Positions 25,970 through 35,027 of a stretch of DNA of 64,000 nt are shown here, piece by piece. The DNA is taken from the NCBI GenBank assembly GCA_963806045.1, contig CAWDWP010000002.1, positions 19,189 through 83,188 of the forward strand, given 5' to 3'. The first letter of the stretch is position 1; every line of letters begins with the position of its first letter. This DNA comes from DATCHW01 sp963806045 (GTDB lineage Bacteria > Bacteroidota > Ignavibacteria > Tepidaquicellales > Tepidaquicellaceae). The notes under the pieces are model-generated. The model saw nothing but the letters and a program-made list of their open reading frames with translations, was not told the DNA's origin and made no database searches. The position numbers and the translations under genes were made by a program.

Positions 25970-28753
25970 TTGAGGCAAATCAAATTAAATATTAATGATG
26001 TAAGTTATGAGTTCCTTGTTGATGAGCATGAGATGCTTGCCAATACTATCCGTAACCGAGCCGGGTTAACAGGAACAAAGCTCGGATGCGAGCAGGGGAG
26101 CTGCGGCGCATGTACGGTTTTGATTAATGATGTTCCGGCTTTAAGCTGCATCACTCCGGTCATCAAATGCGAAGGTGCAGAGATATTAACTATTGAAGCA
26201 ATTGCGCAAAACGGAAAACTTCATAGACTGCAGGAAAAGTTTGTAGAAAAAGGAGCAATACAATGTGGTTATTGCACACCGGGTATGGTGATGTCATCTC
26301 TGGGTTTTTTAAAAAATAATCCGAATCCGACGATTAATGAAATTAAAGAATCAATTTCAGGAAATCTATGCCGGTGCACTGGATATAAAAAAATTATTGA
26401 AGCTATTTCGGAATACGCTTCAGAGATAAACGGAAAAAGTGTTAAACAGACAGAAGAAAGTAAAAATCCATTCTTAAAAGTCGGTAAACCCATACCGTAC
26501 ATTGAAGCAGTAAAAAAAGTAAAAGGTGAAGCTGATTATGCAGATGATATAAAAATAAAAAATTCTCTCTATTGTAAATTTTTAAGAAGTACACAAGCTC
26601 ACGCAATTATAAAAAGCATAGATATCAGCGAAGCTCTAAAACTAAAAGGTGTAAGAAAAATAATTACGGGAAAAGATTTGCCGATTACATTCGGCGTTCT
26701 TCCTATTTCACAGGACGAAACTGCAATTGCTGTTGAAAAAGTTCGTTACATCGGCGAGATTGTTGCTGCAGTTGCAGCAGATACGCAAGAAATTGCTTCG
26801 GAAGCATGCAAACTCATTAAAGTTGATTATACACCTCTGAAAACTTTTTTTGAAATTGACGATTCGCTTGCTGAAATCAAAGATGAAGAAAAAATCCATT
26901 TACATTGCAGATATAATAATAACATACACAAAAAAGCTGAACTACGTTTTGGAGACCAGCAGGAAGGAATAAAAAATTCTGAGATTAGTCATAAACTGGA
27001 ATTCAAATTTGAAGGGGTAAATCACGGCTTCACGGAACCTCACGCGGCAACTGCTTATTGGGATGAGAACGGACTTACGATAATATCTGCTACTCAGGTT
27101 CCGCATTATCTGCATCGTTATCTTGCAAAGGTTCTTGAACTGCCAATGAACAGGATTCGTGTTATAAAACCCTACCTCGGTGGAGGATTTGGCGGAAAGA
27201 GTGACCCGTTCCCGCACGAACTTATTGTGGCGCATCTGTCAAGGTTGACGGGAAGACCTGTAAGAGTGCGGCTTACAAGGGAAGAAGTATTTTTGACAAA
27301 TCACGGAAGACACCCATCTAAAATGACTATGGAAGTAGGAGTCAATAAAGAAGGAAAACTAAATGTGATCGATGCGGACATACTAATCGATGGCGGTGCT
27401 TATGGAAGTTTTGGGGTTGTTACAACTTATTACAATGGAGTTCTTCTACAGGCACCTTACAAAATTGATAATTTCGGATTCAGGACAAGACGAGTTTATA
27501 CAAATAAGCCGCAGTGTGGGGCTATGCGCGGTCATGGTGCAGTTAATCCGAGATTTGCAATGGAAAGCATGATCGATGAACTTGCACATAGAACAAAGAT
27601 AGATCCTTGTGAAATTCGTTTTAAAAATTTTCTACCTTCAAATACCCTTACGGTAGGAGAATTCAGAATTACATCCAACGGAAGTGCTGAGTGTTTAACA
27701 GCTGTAATGGAAAAATCCGATTGGAAAAAACGACATGGAAAATTACCCTATGGAAAAGGAATGGGTGTAGCTTGCGGATTTTATATCAGCGGAAGTGCCC
27801 TTAAAATACACTGGAATGAATATCCTCAGTCTGTAGTGAATTTAAAGGTTGACCTTGATGGAAGAGTCCTTATCACGTCGGGTGCAAGCGATATCGGGCA
27901 GGGAAGCGATACAATGCTGGCAATTATTGTATCGGAAGTTCTTGGATTGAGTATCGAAAATATTTTTGTTGTCGCTGCCGATACATTCCTGACTCCAATT
28001 GACCTTGGGAGTTATTCAAGCCGTGTTACATTTATGGCGGGAAATGCCGCAAAAATGGCTGCAGAAAATCTAAAGAAACTAATTTTTGAATCAATTTCAA
28101 AACTGAAAAACATTCCTGTTGAAGAACTGAACATTTTTGAAGAAAGAATATTTTCAAATGACAGGACAATTGATTTAAGCTGGAAAGAAGCAGTTGAAAT
28201 TGCTACAAGAAAAGTTGGGGCATTGACAGTTTCAGGCAATTACAATTCTCCAAAACTGGGTGGAAATTTTAAAGGTGCAGGTGCAGGATTGAGTCCGTCA
28301 TATAGTTTCGGTGCAGTTATAGCAGAGGTAAAAGTTGATACTGATACGGGTGAAGTTAAAGTTACAAATATCTGGGGATCGCACGATTGCGGTAAAGCTA
28401 TTAATCCGCTTGCCGTGGAAGGTCAGCTTGAAGGTTCCTGGCATATGGGGATGGGACAGGCACTCAGTGAAAGGATGAAATATTATAATGGACAACTGTT
28501 AAACCCGAATTTTCTTGATTATAAAATTCCAACCAGCGTTGATATTCCTGATATTGATACGACTATTATTGAATCAATAGACCCCGAAGGTCCATTTGGA
28601 GCAAAGGAATGCGGTGAGGGAGCAATACATCCCGTAATTCCTGCAATTGCAAATGCTGTCTATGATGCTGTCGGATACAGGATAACATCTCTGCCGATAA
28701 ATCCTGAGGAAATATTAAACTTCATCAAACAAAAATCTAAGAATATTGATTAG
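25970..28753 (+). CDS. 4-hydroxybenzoyl-CoA reductase, fused [2Fe-2S] (HcrC) and molybdopterin (HcrA) subunits
   Basis: 927 aa. Residues 1-150 are a xanthine-oxidase-family ferredoxin subunit: Cys 40, 45, 48 and 60 bind the plant-type cluster and Cys 99, 102, 134 and 136 the second one. From about 165 (NPFLKVGKPIPYIEA) it is the molybdenum subunit, with GGGFGGKSDPFPHELIVAHL, TREEVFLTNHGRHPSKM and the active-site Glu in FGAKECGEG. In known enzymes these are separate genes (hcrC, hcrA). The linker has no in-frame ATG, GTG or TTG, so the fusion looks genuine. The frame opens with TTG; an ATG at 25953 is out of frame by one base. The enzyme removes the para-hydroxyl of 4-hydroxybenzoyl-CoA to give benzoyl-CoA using ferredoxin electrons. 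Confidence 0.9.
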   Translation: MRQIKLNINDVSYEFLVDEHEMLANTIRNRAGLTGTKLGCEQGSCGACTVLINDVPALSCITPVIKCEGAEILTIEAIAQNGKLHRLQEKFVEKGAIQCGYCTPGMVMSSLGFLKNNPNPTINEIKESISGNLCRCTGYKKIIEAISEYASEINGKSVKQTEESKNPFLKVGKPIPYIEAVKKVKGEADYADDIKIKNSLYCKFLRSTQAHAIIKSIDISEALKLKGVRKIITGKDLPITFGVLPISQDETAIAVEKVRYIGEIVAAVAADTQEIASEACKLIKVDYTPLKTFFEIDDSLAEIKDEEKIHLHCRYNNNIHKKAELRFGDQQEGIKNSEISHKLEFKFEGVNHGFTEPHAATAYWDENGLTIISATQVPHYLHRYLAKVLELPMNRIRVIKPYLGGGFGGKSDPFPHELIVAHLSRLTGRPVRVRLTREEVFLTNHGRHPSKMTMEVGVNKEGKLNVIDADILIDGGAYGSFGVVTTYYNGVLLQAPYKIDNFGFRTRRVYTNKPQCGAMRGHGAVNPRFAMESMIDELAHRTKIDPCEIRFKNFLPSNTLTVGEFRITSNGSAECLTAVMEKSDWKKRHGKLPYGKGMGVACGFYISGSALKIHWNEYPQSVVNLKVDLDGRVLITSGASDIGQGSDTMLAIIVSEVLGLSIENIFVVAADTFLTPIDLGSYSSRVTFMAGNAAKMAAENLKKLIFESISKLKNIPVEELNIFEERIFSNDRTIDLSWKEAVEIATRKVGALTVSGNYNSPKLGGNFKGAGAGLSPSYSFGAVIAEVKVDTDTGEVKVTNIWGSHDCGKAINPLAVEGQLEGSWHMGMGQALSERMKYYNGQLLNPNFLDYKIPTSVDIPDIDTTIIESIDPEGPFGAKECGEGAIHPVIPAIANAVYDAVGYRITSLPINPEEILNFIKQKSKNID

Positions 28754-29684
28754 TACAAAAAACATATATTTGAAACCGGATACTTTAAAATCGGTATTAA
28801 AATATGCCTCTCAAAATAAAGAGAGTTTCAAATATGTTGCAGGGGGGACTGATGTGTTTGCTAATCGTTTTCTTGGAAATGAAAGTTCGGATTGTTTCAT
28901 TGATATCACCGGAATTAAAGAACTTATGGGGTGTGAAGAAATTAGTGGTTATTATAGAATCGGTACTTTAACAACTTTAAATAATTTGATTTCTAATCAG
29001 TTTATAAAAACCGAATTTCCGATATTAACAGAAGCGGCTAAATCGGTCGCTTCTCCTCTTATCCGGTATCGTGCAACAATCGGAGGTAATCTTCTGTGTG
29101 AAAACCGGTGCTACTATTATAATCAATCTGACTGGTGGAAAGATTCGGCAGGTTATTGTTTGAAATGTGAGGGTGATGTTTGCATTGCAACCGGAAGTAA
29201 AAAATCCTGCTATTCGGAATTTATTTCAGATACTGCCCCTGCTTTAATCAGCCTTGATGCGGAAATAGAAGTTATAGAATCAGGAAATAAAAAAAGAATC
29301 AAAATAGAAGATATTTATTCCTGTGAAGGCATTAATCCCAGAAAATTAAATAGTTCTGATTTAATTACTGCTATATATATCCCTCTGGGTATGAAGTATA
29401 AATCTGTTTATAAAAAATTAAGGACACGGGAAAGTTTAGAATTCACATCTCTTACTTCGGCGGCTACAACAAATAAAAACAAAAAGCTTAAAATTGTTTT
29501 AGCCGGTGTAGATTCCGGACCTGTTATTTATGAGGGAACAATTCATGATAACAAAGAAGAAATTTTAAAACATCTCCTTAAAAAAGCCCGCTCGATTGAA
29601 AATGATATGTACTCCAGGGAATACAGAAGAAAAATGATTAATGTATATCTTGATAAAAGTTTTGAGGAATTGGAAGTAAAGTAG
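28746..29684 (+). CDS. hcrB: 4-hydroxybenzoyl-CoA reductase FAD/[4Fe-4S] subunit
   Basis: 312 aa FAD-binding subunit of the xanthine oxidase family: VAGGTDVFANRF and RATIGGNLL bind FAD. Between them and the C-terminal domain is a loop with Cys 122, 138, 146 and 155 (NRC, GYC, DVC, KSC) in a context of YYNQSDWW, the extra [4Fe-4S] site known only from 4-hydroxybenzoyl-CoA reductase. The loop lets the enzyme run in the reducing direction and separates it from xanthine or CO dehydrogenases. The start is TTG, overlapping the 3' end of the HcrCA gene by 8 bases, so the two are probably translationally coupled. Confidence 0.93.
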   Translation: MISTKNIYLKPDTLKSVLKYASQNKESFKYVAGGTDVFANRFLGNESSDCFIDITGIKELMGCEEISGYYRIGTLTTLNNLISNQFIKTEFPILTEAAKSVASPLIRYRATIGGNLLCENRCYYYNQSDWWKDSAGYCLKCEGDVCIATGSKKSCYSEFISDTAPALISLDAEIEVIESGNKKRIKIEDIYSCEGINPRKLNSSDLITAIYIPLGMKYKSVYKKLRTRESLEFTSLTSAATTNKNKKLKIVLAGVDSGPVIYEGTIHDNKEEILKHLLKKARSIENDMYSREYRRKMINVYLDKSFEELEVK

Positions 29685-29749
29685 AATATCAAACAATTAT
29701 AGTATTATTCCGGCAACTTTATTTCTCAATTCAAGATCAGAATATTAAA

Positions 29750-30850
29750 TTACTTTAATATATCACTTTTAACAAATGATGCAGCTTTATATTCTTCCAT
29801 TAATGTTTCCATCAACTTCTTGACTGAAATAATTTCCTTTGTTTTGTATACATTTGCTCCCGCAAATGCAAAACCATGATCCAAATTTCCGGTTGATGCG
29901 TTTTGTAACGCAAATGCAATACAATAAGGAGCAGTTTTGTAATCGCATGTTATTATACAATGATAGGGGCATTTAAAAGGATGTTTCTTACCTTTCTCAA
30001 CATTCTCCAGAAATTTATTCCTGATTGCTCTGCCCGGCATACCAACGGGACTTTTTATAATCATTACATCTTCTTCGTTAGAATCAATATATGTTTGTTT
30101 GAATTTAATTGATGCGTCGCACTCGTGAGTTGTAACAAAGCGTGTTCCCATCTGTACTCCTGATGCACCCATTTTAAGGAATTTATTTATATCGCTACCC
30201 GTGTAAATTCCTCCTGCTGCAATTACGGGAATTGTTTTATTAAACTTTACTTCGAATGGCTTAATAATTTTAATCACTGCCGGGATTAGTTTTTCCAGTG
30301 TATAATCTGAATTTTTTATTTGCTCTTCTTTGAACCCAAGATGTCCTCCTGCAAGTGGTCCTTCAACAACAACTGCATCTGGAGGGTAATTGTATTTCTC
30401 AGTCCAGTTTTTCGCAATAATGCCGGCTGCTCTCGCGGAAGAAACTATGGGAACGAGTTTTGTCTTTTCATTTTCTTTCAAAAAAGACGGCAGGTCAAGC
30501 GGAAGACCTGCGCCGGAAAATATAATATCAATTTTTTCTTCAATTGCGGTTCTTACAATATCAGCATAGTTTGATAATGCCCTCATTATGTTTACACCGA
30601 TTATTCCTTTTGATAGTTTTCTGGCATTAGTTATTTCTTTTCTTAATACCCGGAGGTTTGCTTCAAGCCAGTTGGAATCTTTGTCAGGTTCCATAATACC
30701 AATTCCTGCAGTAGCAATAACTCCTATACCCCCCTCATTTGCAACGGCGGAGGCTAACCCGGATAGTGAAATTCTCACACCCATACCTCCCTGAATAATC
30801 GGGATTGTGGCTCTTAATTCACCTATTAATAGATCTTTGATATACGCCAA
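29750..30850 (-). CDS. Nitronate monooxygenase / NPD-family flavin enzyme
   Basis: 366 aa TIM-barrel FMN protein. The N-terminus PIIQGGMGVRISLSGLASAV and GGIGVIA, the phosphate site AAGGIYTGSDINKFLKMGAS and GVQMGTRFV, and VVEGPLAGGHLG (with the active-site His) define the nitronate monooxygenase/2-nitropropane dioxygenase family, which also includes FabK-type enoyl-ACP reductases. A Cys-rich stretch (KCPYHCIITC) near residue 300 is unusual in what I recall of the family. The gene is convergent with hcrB and separated by 65 bases, so it is not part of that operon. Substrate unknown; detoxification of nitronates or a flavin reductase role are both possible. Confidence 0.82.
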   Translation of the reverse strand: MAYIKDLLIGELRATIPIIQGGMGVRISLSGLASAVANEGGIGVIATAGIGIMEPDKDSNWLEANLRVLRKEITNARKLSKGIIGVNIMRALSNYADIVRTAIEEKIDIIFSGAGLPLDLPSFLKENEKTKLVPIVSSARAAGIIAKNWTEKYNYPPDAVVVEGPLAGGHLGFKEEQIKNSDYTLEKLIPAVIKIIKPFEVKFNKTIPVIAAGGIYTGSDINKFLKMGASGVQMGTRFVTTHECDASIKFKQTYIDSNEEDVMIIKSPVGMPGRAIRNKFLENVEKGKKHPFKCPYHCIITCDYKTAPYCIAFALQNASTGNLDHGFAFAGANVYKTKEIISVKKLMETLMEEYKAASFVKSDILK

Positions 30851-31157
30851 TAAAATATTTACCTTGATTTATTTAAATAACTTAATAATGATATATAACA
30901 ATTAACGTTATAAAATCGTTTTAATACAAAGTGCTTTTTTATCTTCCTTCAAAGATACAAATTGAAATGTCCCGTATCGAAGAAAATTCGATAATAAAAT
31001 TCTAATTTATATTAAAAATTCTGACATAAGATAACACAATTATTTATTATAAATTAGTGAAAAAGTATTTTTGAACTTATTAGAATATTTTGGATTAATA
31101 ATTAAGATTTTTCCACATATTGATTTGATTATATTCAAGTTATATAATTGTTCGTAT
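30851..31157. other. Intergenic region, no gene seen
   Basis: About 300 AT-rich bases between the divergent NPD-family gene and the exported protein at 31158. It must carry both promoters; no terminator, RNA gene or conserved ORF was recognised. A frame open from 31071 is the upstream part of the next gene but lacks signal-peptide character. Confidence 0.4.
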
Positions 31158-32261
31158 ATGTCATCCAAGATAATTAAGTTAATATTAATCTACCAAATAT
31201 CATTAGTTATTAGCATATCGTTTGCGCAAGCATCAGATTTTGACAGTTCTAAACTAGATTATAATAAAATTTATTCTTTTGCTCTGGATGGTGATGCCGG
31301 GTTAGTGCTAAATTTTTTTCAGTCGATTGATACAGTTTTATTAAATGGAAAGGATAAAAACTTCATTTACCAGTTTAATCAGAGATTTAAGTTTAATGCA
31401 GATTTGAGTGGATATCTTGAAGAGCGAAAATCAACAATAGATGAATTATTAAAGATATTTAGCGATTATTGGAGATTATCTTTATTAGACAATTCGGGAA
31501 ATTTTGAAAGATTATTGAGAAATAAAGTTACATCATATCTTGCTCAAATTTATGAACCATCGAAATTATTAAAAACTGACTCACCTGAAGATTCAATTAA
31601 TTTCTTCCTGGAAAAATACTTAAATTCTTTGGGTCTCTATACTACCGGTTATGGAAAAACAGGTAAATATTATGATTTACTTGTCTGGAAAGAACAGCAG
31701 GATTCCATTTTCAATTTCGTACTGGGAGATGAAAATATTTCTGTTGATGTAATTTTTATGGATAAATTTGTAACTCTTGGCTGGGAAGAATATTCTACTT
31801 TGGGGAAATATTATCCCGGGGGATGGGCAACAAATAAATCACTATTTTGTGTTAAGTCTGCTTATGATATAAGCAGTGAAAATTTTTTAGTTAGTTATCT
31901 TGCTCATGAGGGCAGGCATTTCAGTGATTATAAATTATTCCCGAAATTATCAGGAGCCGATTTGGAATACAGGGCGAAATTAACGGAATTAAGTCTTGCA
32001 AAAAAATCTTTATTTGATATCATAAATTTCTTCATTAACAATGCAAATTATGAAAGCGAAAATGCCCACCCGGTAGCAAATTACTGTGTTATAAGAGCTT
32101 TATCCGGAATATTATTTAATTCGAATTTTGAAAATGATATTAATTTATGGAAAGATAAAAGTGTGGATGACATAAATAAATCCAGCCTTGATTTGTTAAA
32201 ACAAAATACATCAGATTTAGAGAAAATCGGAGAAAATGTACAGAAATTCATTAAAAAATAA
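31158..32261 (+). CDS. Exported protein of unknown function with HExxH motif
   Basis: 367 aa from the ATG at 31158, chosen over an upstream start at 31071 because it begins a good signal peptide (MSSKIIKLILIYQISL, cleavage after SFAQ). I do not recognise the family. Near residue 250 it has LAHEGRHFSDYK, an HExxH zinc-peptidase type motif, with Glu 270 and Glu 277 downstream as possible third ligands; the flanking helix pattern is compatible with a zincin. The remainder is mostly helical. It is followed after 17 bases by an LprI-like gene, probably in the same transcript. A periplasmic metallopeptidase is possible but not proven. Confidence 0.6.
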   Translation: MSSKIIKLILIYQISLVISISFAQASDFDSSKLDYNKIYSFALDGDAGLVLNFFQSIDTVLLNGKDKNFIYQFNQRFKFNADLSGYLEERKSTIDELLKIFSDYWRLSLLDNSGNFERLLRNKVTSYLAQIYEPSKLLKTDSPEDSINFFLEKYLNSLGLYTTGYGKTGKYYDLLVWKEQQDSIFNFVLGDENISVDVIFMDKFVTLGWEEYSTLGKYYPGGWATNKSLFCVKSAYDISSENFLVSYLAHEGRHFSDYKLFPKLSGADLEYRAKLTELSLAKKSLFDIINFFINNANYESENAHPVANYCVIRALSGILFNSNFENDINLWKDKSVDDINKSSLDLLKQNTSDLEKIGENVQKFIKK

Positions 32262-32278
32262 AATAAATATATTTAAAC

Positions 32279-32695
32279 ATGAAAAGTAAATTTTTTATTG
32301 CTTTATTTTTTTGTCTTATTAGTTCATTAAAAATTTATTCGCAGGAAGATAAACATCCTATTGATGTTTATCTGGATTCCTGCATGGAAATAAATCCTTC
32401 TACTGCTGGTATAGTGAGATGTACGGATGAAGCAATCAAAATGTGGGATAATGAACTTAATAAATTTTATAAATTATTAATTAAAACTCTTGATGGTGAA
32501 TCAGTGAATATACTCAAATCCGCTCAATTAGAATGGATAGTATTCAGAGATAAAGAATTCACTAATATTGAAAATATTTTTTCCAGGAAGGAAGGAACGA
32601 TGTATATTCCAATGCAGTTATTCGCTAGGCTTGAAATTATTAAAACCAGAGCACTTCAGCTTCAGGACTATTATGAACTTTTGACAGAAAATTAG
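32279..32695 (+). CDS. LprI-like (DUF1311) exported protein
   Basis: 138 aa with a signal peptide (MKSKFFIALFFCLISS ... IYSQ). The mature part has the DUF1311 pattern: Cys in SCMEINPSTAGIVRC, then a helical ELNKFYKLL and SAQLEWIVFRDKE. LprI of Mycobacterium tuberculosis is a lysozyme inhibitor, but most members are uncharacterised and that role cannot be assumed here. It lies 17 bases after the HExxH protein, suggesting a shared envelope function. The family normally has a further Cys after the YRD motif, which is not present here. Confidence 0.7.
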   Translation: MKSKFFIALFFCLISSLKIYSQEDKHPIDVYLDSCMEINPSTAGIVRCTDEAIKMWDNELNKFYKLLIKTLDGESVNILKSAQLEWIVFRDKEFTNIENIFSRKEGTMYIPMQLFARLEIIKTRALQLQDYYELLTEN

Positions 32696-32837
32696 TCGCC
32701 GATTATTTTCGCTCATAATTGGTTCAAATCAAATGGATAATTGAACAAGTTTTATTCAGATTAGATTTAACCAAACAATTTACTTTCTTGAAGAAATTCT
32801 CATTAACTATGCTTTTATTAGAACTTTATGCTTAAAA

Positions 32838-32862
32838 AATCTGTTATTTTGATAAACAGATT
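32838..32862. repeat. Short inverted repeat upstream of the NmrA-like gene
   Basis: AATCTGTT (32838-32845) and AACAGATT (32855-32862) can form an 8-base stem with a 9-base loop, ending 32 bases before the ATG at 32895. No T run follows, so an operator or mRNA hairpin is more likely than a terminator. Confidence 0.4.
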
Positions 32863-32894
32863 CTATCAAATTTATTAATCAAAAAATAATAACG

Positions 32895-33845
32895 ATGACA
32901 GATAAGAAAATTATCGCTATCATTGGCGCAACCGGAGCTCAGGGTGGGGGACTTGCAAAAGCCATTCTGAATGATAAAAACAGTGACTTCACTGTAAGAG
33001 CAATAACACGGAATATAAATTCCGAAAAAGCGACAGCACTTGCCGAACAGGGTGCTGAAGTTGTTTCTGCTAACTTAGATGATTTAAATAGCCTTATAAA
33101 AGCATTCGATGGAGCTTATGGAGTTTATTGTGTTACAAATTTCTGGGAACATCTTTCACCTGAAAAGGAAATGGAACAGGCATTAAATATGGCGAAAGCT
33201 GCCAAAGCTTCTGGTATAAAACACGCAATATGGTCAACTCTTGACGATACAAGAAAGTTTATTCCTTTAAGCGATAATCGTATGCCAACACTGATGGGAA
33301 AATATAAAGTTCCTCACTTCGATGGCAAAGGAGAATCTGATCACTTTTTCACAGATGAAGGAGTTCCTGTTACAATACTCCAAACTGTATTATATTGGGA
33401 TAATTTTATTTACTTTGGAATGGGACCTAAAAAAGGACCCGACGGGAAATTGAGTATTACATTACCAATGGGTGATAAAAGACTGTCCGGCATAGCTGCT
33501 GAAGATATAGGTAAATGCGCCTATGGAATTTTCAAGAAAGGAAACGAGTATATCGGGAGAACCATTGGAATAGCCGGTGAACATTTGAAGGTAAATCAGA
33601 TGGCAAAAATTTTCTCAAAAATATTAAGTAAAGAAATTCATTATAATGATGTGTCACCTGATATTTACCGTAAGTTTGGTTTTCCGGGCGCTGATGACTT
33701 GGGGAATATGTTTCAGTTCTATAGAGATTTCGAAGAGAGTTTTGTAGCTTCGCGAAGTGTTGATTTATCCAGAAAACTTAATCCTGAATTACAATCGTTC
33801 GAAGAATGGTTAACAAAAAACAAAGATCGAATTCCACTAGAATAA
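32895..33845 (+). CDS. NmrA-like NAD(P)-binding protein
   Basis: 316 aa. The N-terminal IAIIGATGAQGGGLAKAIL is the GxxGxxG nucleotide site of atypical SDR proteins in the NmrA/HSCARG family; VVSANLDDLNSLIKAFDGAYGVYCVTNFW is the next conserved stretch. Such proteins are often redox sensors or isoflavone-reductase-like enzymes and usually lack the catalytic Tyr-x3-Lys, which is not evident here either. It is a single gene between the LprI-like gene and a convergent C26 amidase; nothing nearby identifies its role. Confidence 0.8.
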   Translation: MTDKKIIAIIGATGAQGGGLAKAILNDKNSDFTVRAITRNINSEKATALAEQGAEVVSANLDDLNSLIKAFDGAYGVYCVTNFWEHLSPEKEMEQALNMAKAAKASGIKHAIWSTLDDTRKFIPLSDNRMPTLMGKYKVPHFDGKGESDHFFTDEGVPVTILQTVLYWDNFIYFGMGPKKGPDGKLSITLPMGDKRLSGIAAEDIGKCAYGIFKKGNEYIGRTIGIAGEHLKVNQMAKIFSKILSKEIHYNDVSPDIYRKFGFPGADDLGNMFQFYRDFEESFVASRSVDLSRKLNPELQSFEEWLTKNKDRIPLE

Positions 33846-33871
33846 ATCTTTCGTTCGTAAATCAGGATAAT

Positions 33872-34555
33872 TTACTTTAAATTGGTTTCTTTTGCAAACC
33901 TAGCAATAATATTTTTTGAAAAAGGTGAATCAAAATCTGATAACCTTTCCGGATGCCATTGTATCCCGATCATAAATGCTTTGTTAGTTTTATCTTCAAA
34001 TTCTATTCCTTCGATGATTCCATCGGGAGATTTTGAATTAATGATTAGTCCTTCTCCCGGTCTGTCAATCGCCTGATGATGTGAACTTGTTACGTCTCCT
34101 GTTTTTGATTTTACAATATTTTTTAATAGCGTATCATCTAATATGTTAATACTATGAATTCTATTCTCTACATCTGAAATTTTCCTATGGTTAACATTCC
34201 TTTGTGTCTCGAGGTCAAATATAAGATTCCCTTTGCAATGCACATTAATCAGTTGACAACCACGGCAGATTCCAAGTATAGGGATTTTATTATTAATAGC
34301 TCTCTCAAGTAGATTAAGTTCAAATCCATCTCTTTCCGGAATATAGGTGCCCTTTCTTTCAGATGGATCCCAGTCAAAATAAATTTCCGGATATATATCC
34401 ACTCCCCCGGTAAGTATTAATCCTGAACAATCGTCCAATTTACTTAAGTCATTTTTATCTTTATAATCCAGAATAATATATTGAGAATTGAAATATTCCA
34501 ACCACGCAATATATTTATCCCACCCTGTATCGGATTTCGATATGCCAATTTTCAT
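33872..34555 (-). CDS. Gamma-glutamyl-GABA hydrolase-like class I glutamine amidotransferase (peptidase C26)
   Basis: 227 aa. GLILTGGVDIYPEIYF, the nucleophile elbow ILGICRGCQLINV (Cys), and IGIQWHPERLSDFDSP with the catalytic His-x-Glu identify the C26 family (PuuD-like). DVTSSHHQAI is also conserved. PuuD cleaves gamma-glutamyl-GABA in putrescine breakdown; other members act on folyl-polyglutamate or amide bonds. There is no puu gene nearby, although an agmatinase-family gene lies 20 kb away, so the substrate is open. The gene is convergent with the NmrA-like gene. Confidence 0.82.
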   Translation of the reverse strand: MKIGISKSDTGWDKYIAWLEYFNSQYIILDYKDKNDLSKLDDCSGLILTGGVDIYPEIYFDWDPSERKGTYIPERDGFELNLLERAINNKIPILGICRGCQLINVHCKGNLIFDLETQRNVNHRKISDVENRIHSINILDDTLLKNIVKSKTGDVTSSHHQAIDRPGEGLIINSKSPDGIIEGIEFEDKTNKAFMIGIQWHPERLSDFDSPFSKNIIARFAKETNLK

Positions 34556-35027
34556 CGATATTTAATAAGTTTACTAAAAATTAATAAATATTACCTCAAT
34601 TAATAAGTGAAATTATCTTAAAATTATGAAATTTCTTAAAAAATACCTCCAAATAAATAGTTCAAGATTTTCCATTTTAAAATTATGTAGTAATTTTTAT
34701 GACACTAAAATCCTAATCCTTATTATATACAGAAATATAATTTATGACAATATTTGCAGGAAGTTAAAAATACATAAAATTAATTTTAGAATAAAGAAAT
34801 GATAATAATTTGTTAAATTATGATGACTATCATAAAAATAACTACTCCGAATGGATTAGTCTCTTTTTCATCTATAAGGACTATATTTTTTTAAGTTAAT
34901 CATTATTAAATTGTAAATATTTAAAAGTAAAGGGTGCGCAAAAATGGGAATGCATTGTATTTTTTAAATATATTATTGAAACATTTATAATTTTTAAAAT
35001 ATATAAATTAATATTTAAGGAGTTTAT
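34556..35027. other. Long AT-rich intergenic region
   Basis: About 470 bases between divergent genes (C26 amidase leftward, sigma factor rightward). No ORF with protein-like content, RNA gene or clear repeat was found. It presumably holds both promoters; its length suggests extra control of the sigma factor, but no element was identified. Confidence 0.4.
35017..35022 (+). promoter_or_regulatory. Strong Shine-Dalgarno site for the sigma factor gene
   Basis: AAGGAG lies 5 bases before the ATG at 35028. Most genes in this window have no such site, so this start is unusually well marked. Confidence 0.6.

Noticed and set aside
25953..25975. Using ATG at 25953 as the start of the Hcr fusion
   Set aside because: It runs into a stop after six codons in the given sequence; reaching the main frame would need an added base, opposite to the insertion bias seen elsewhere, so the TTG at 25970 is kept.
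25970..29684. Annotating the molybdenum enzyme as xanthine or carbon-monoxide dehydrogenase
   Set aside because: The FAD subunit has the extra [4Fe-4S] loop of 4-hydroxybenzoyl-CoA reductase, and the genes sit beside the benzoyl-CoA pathway.
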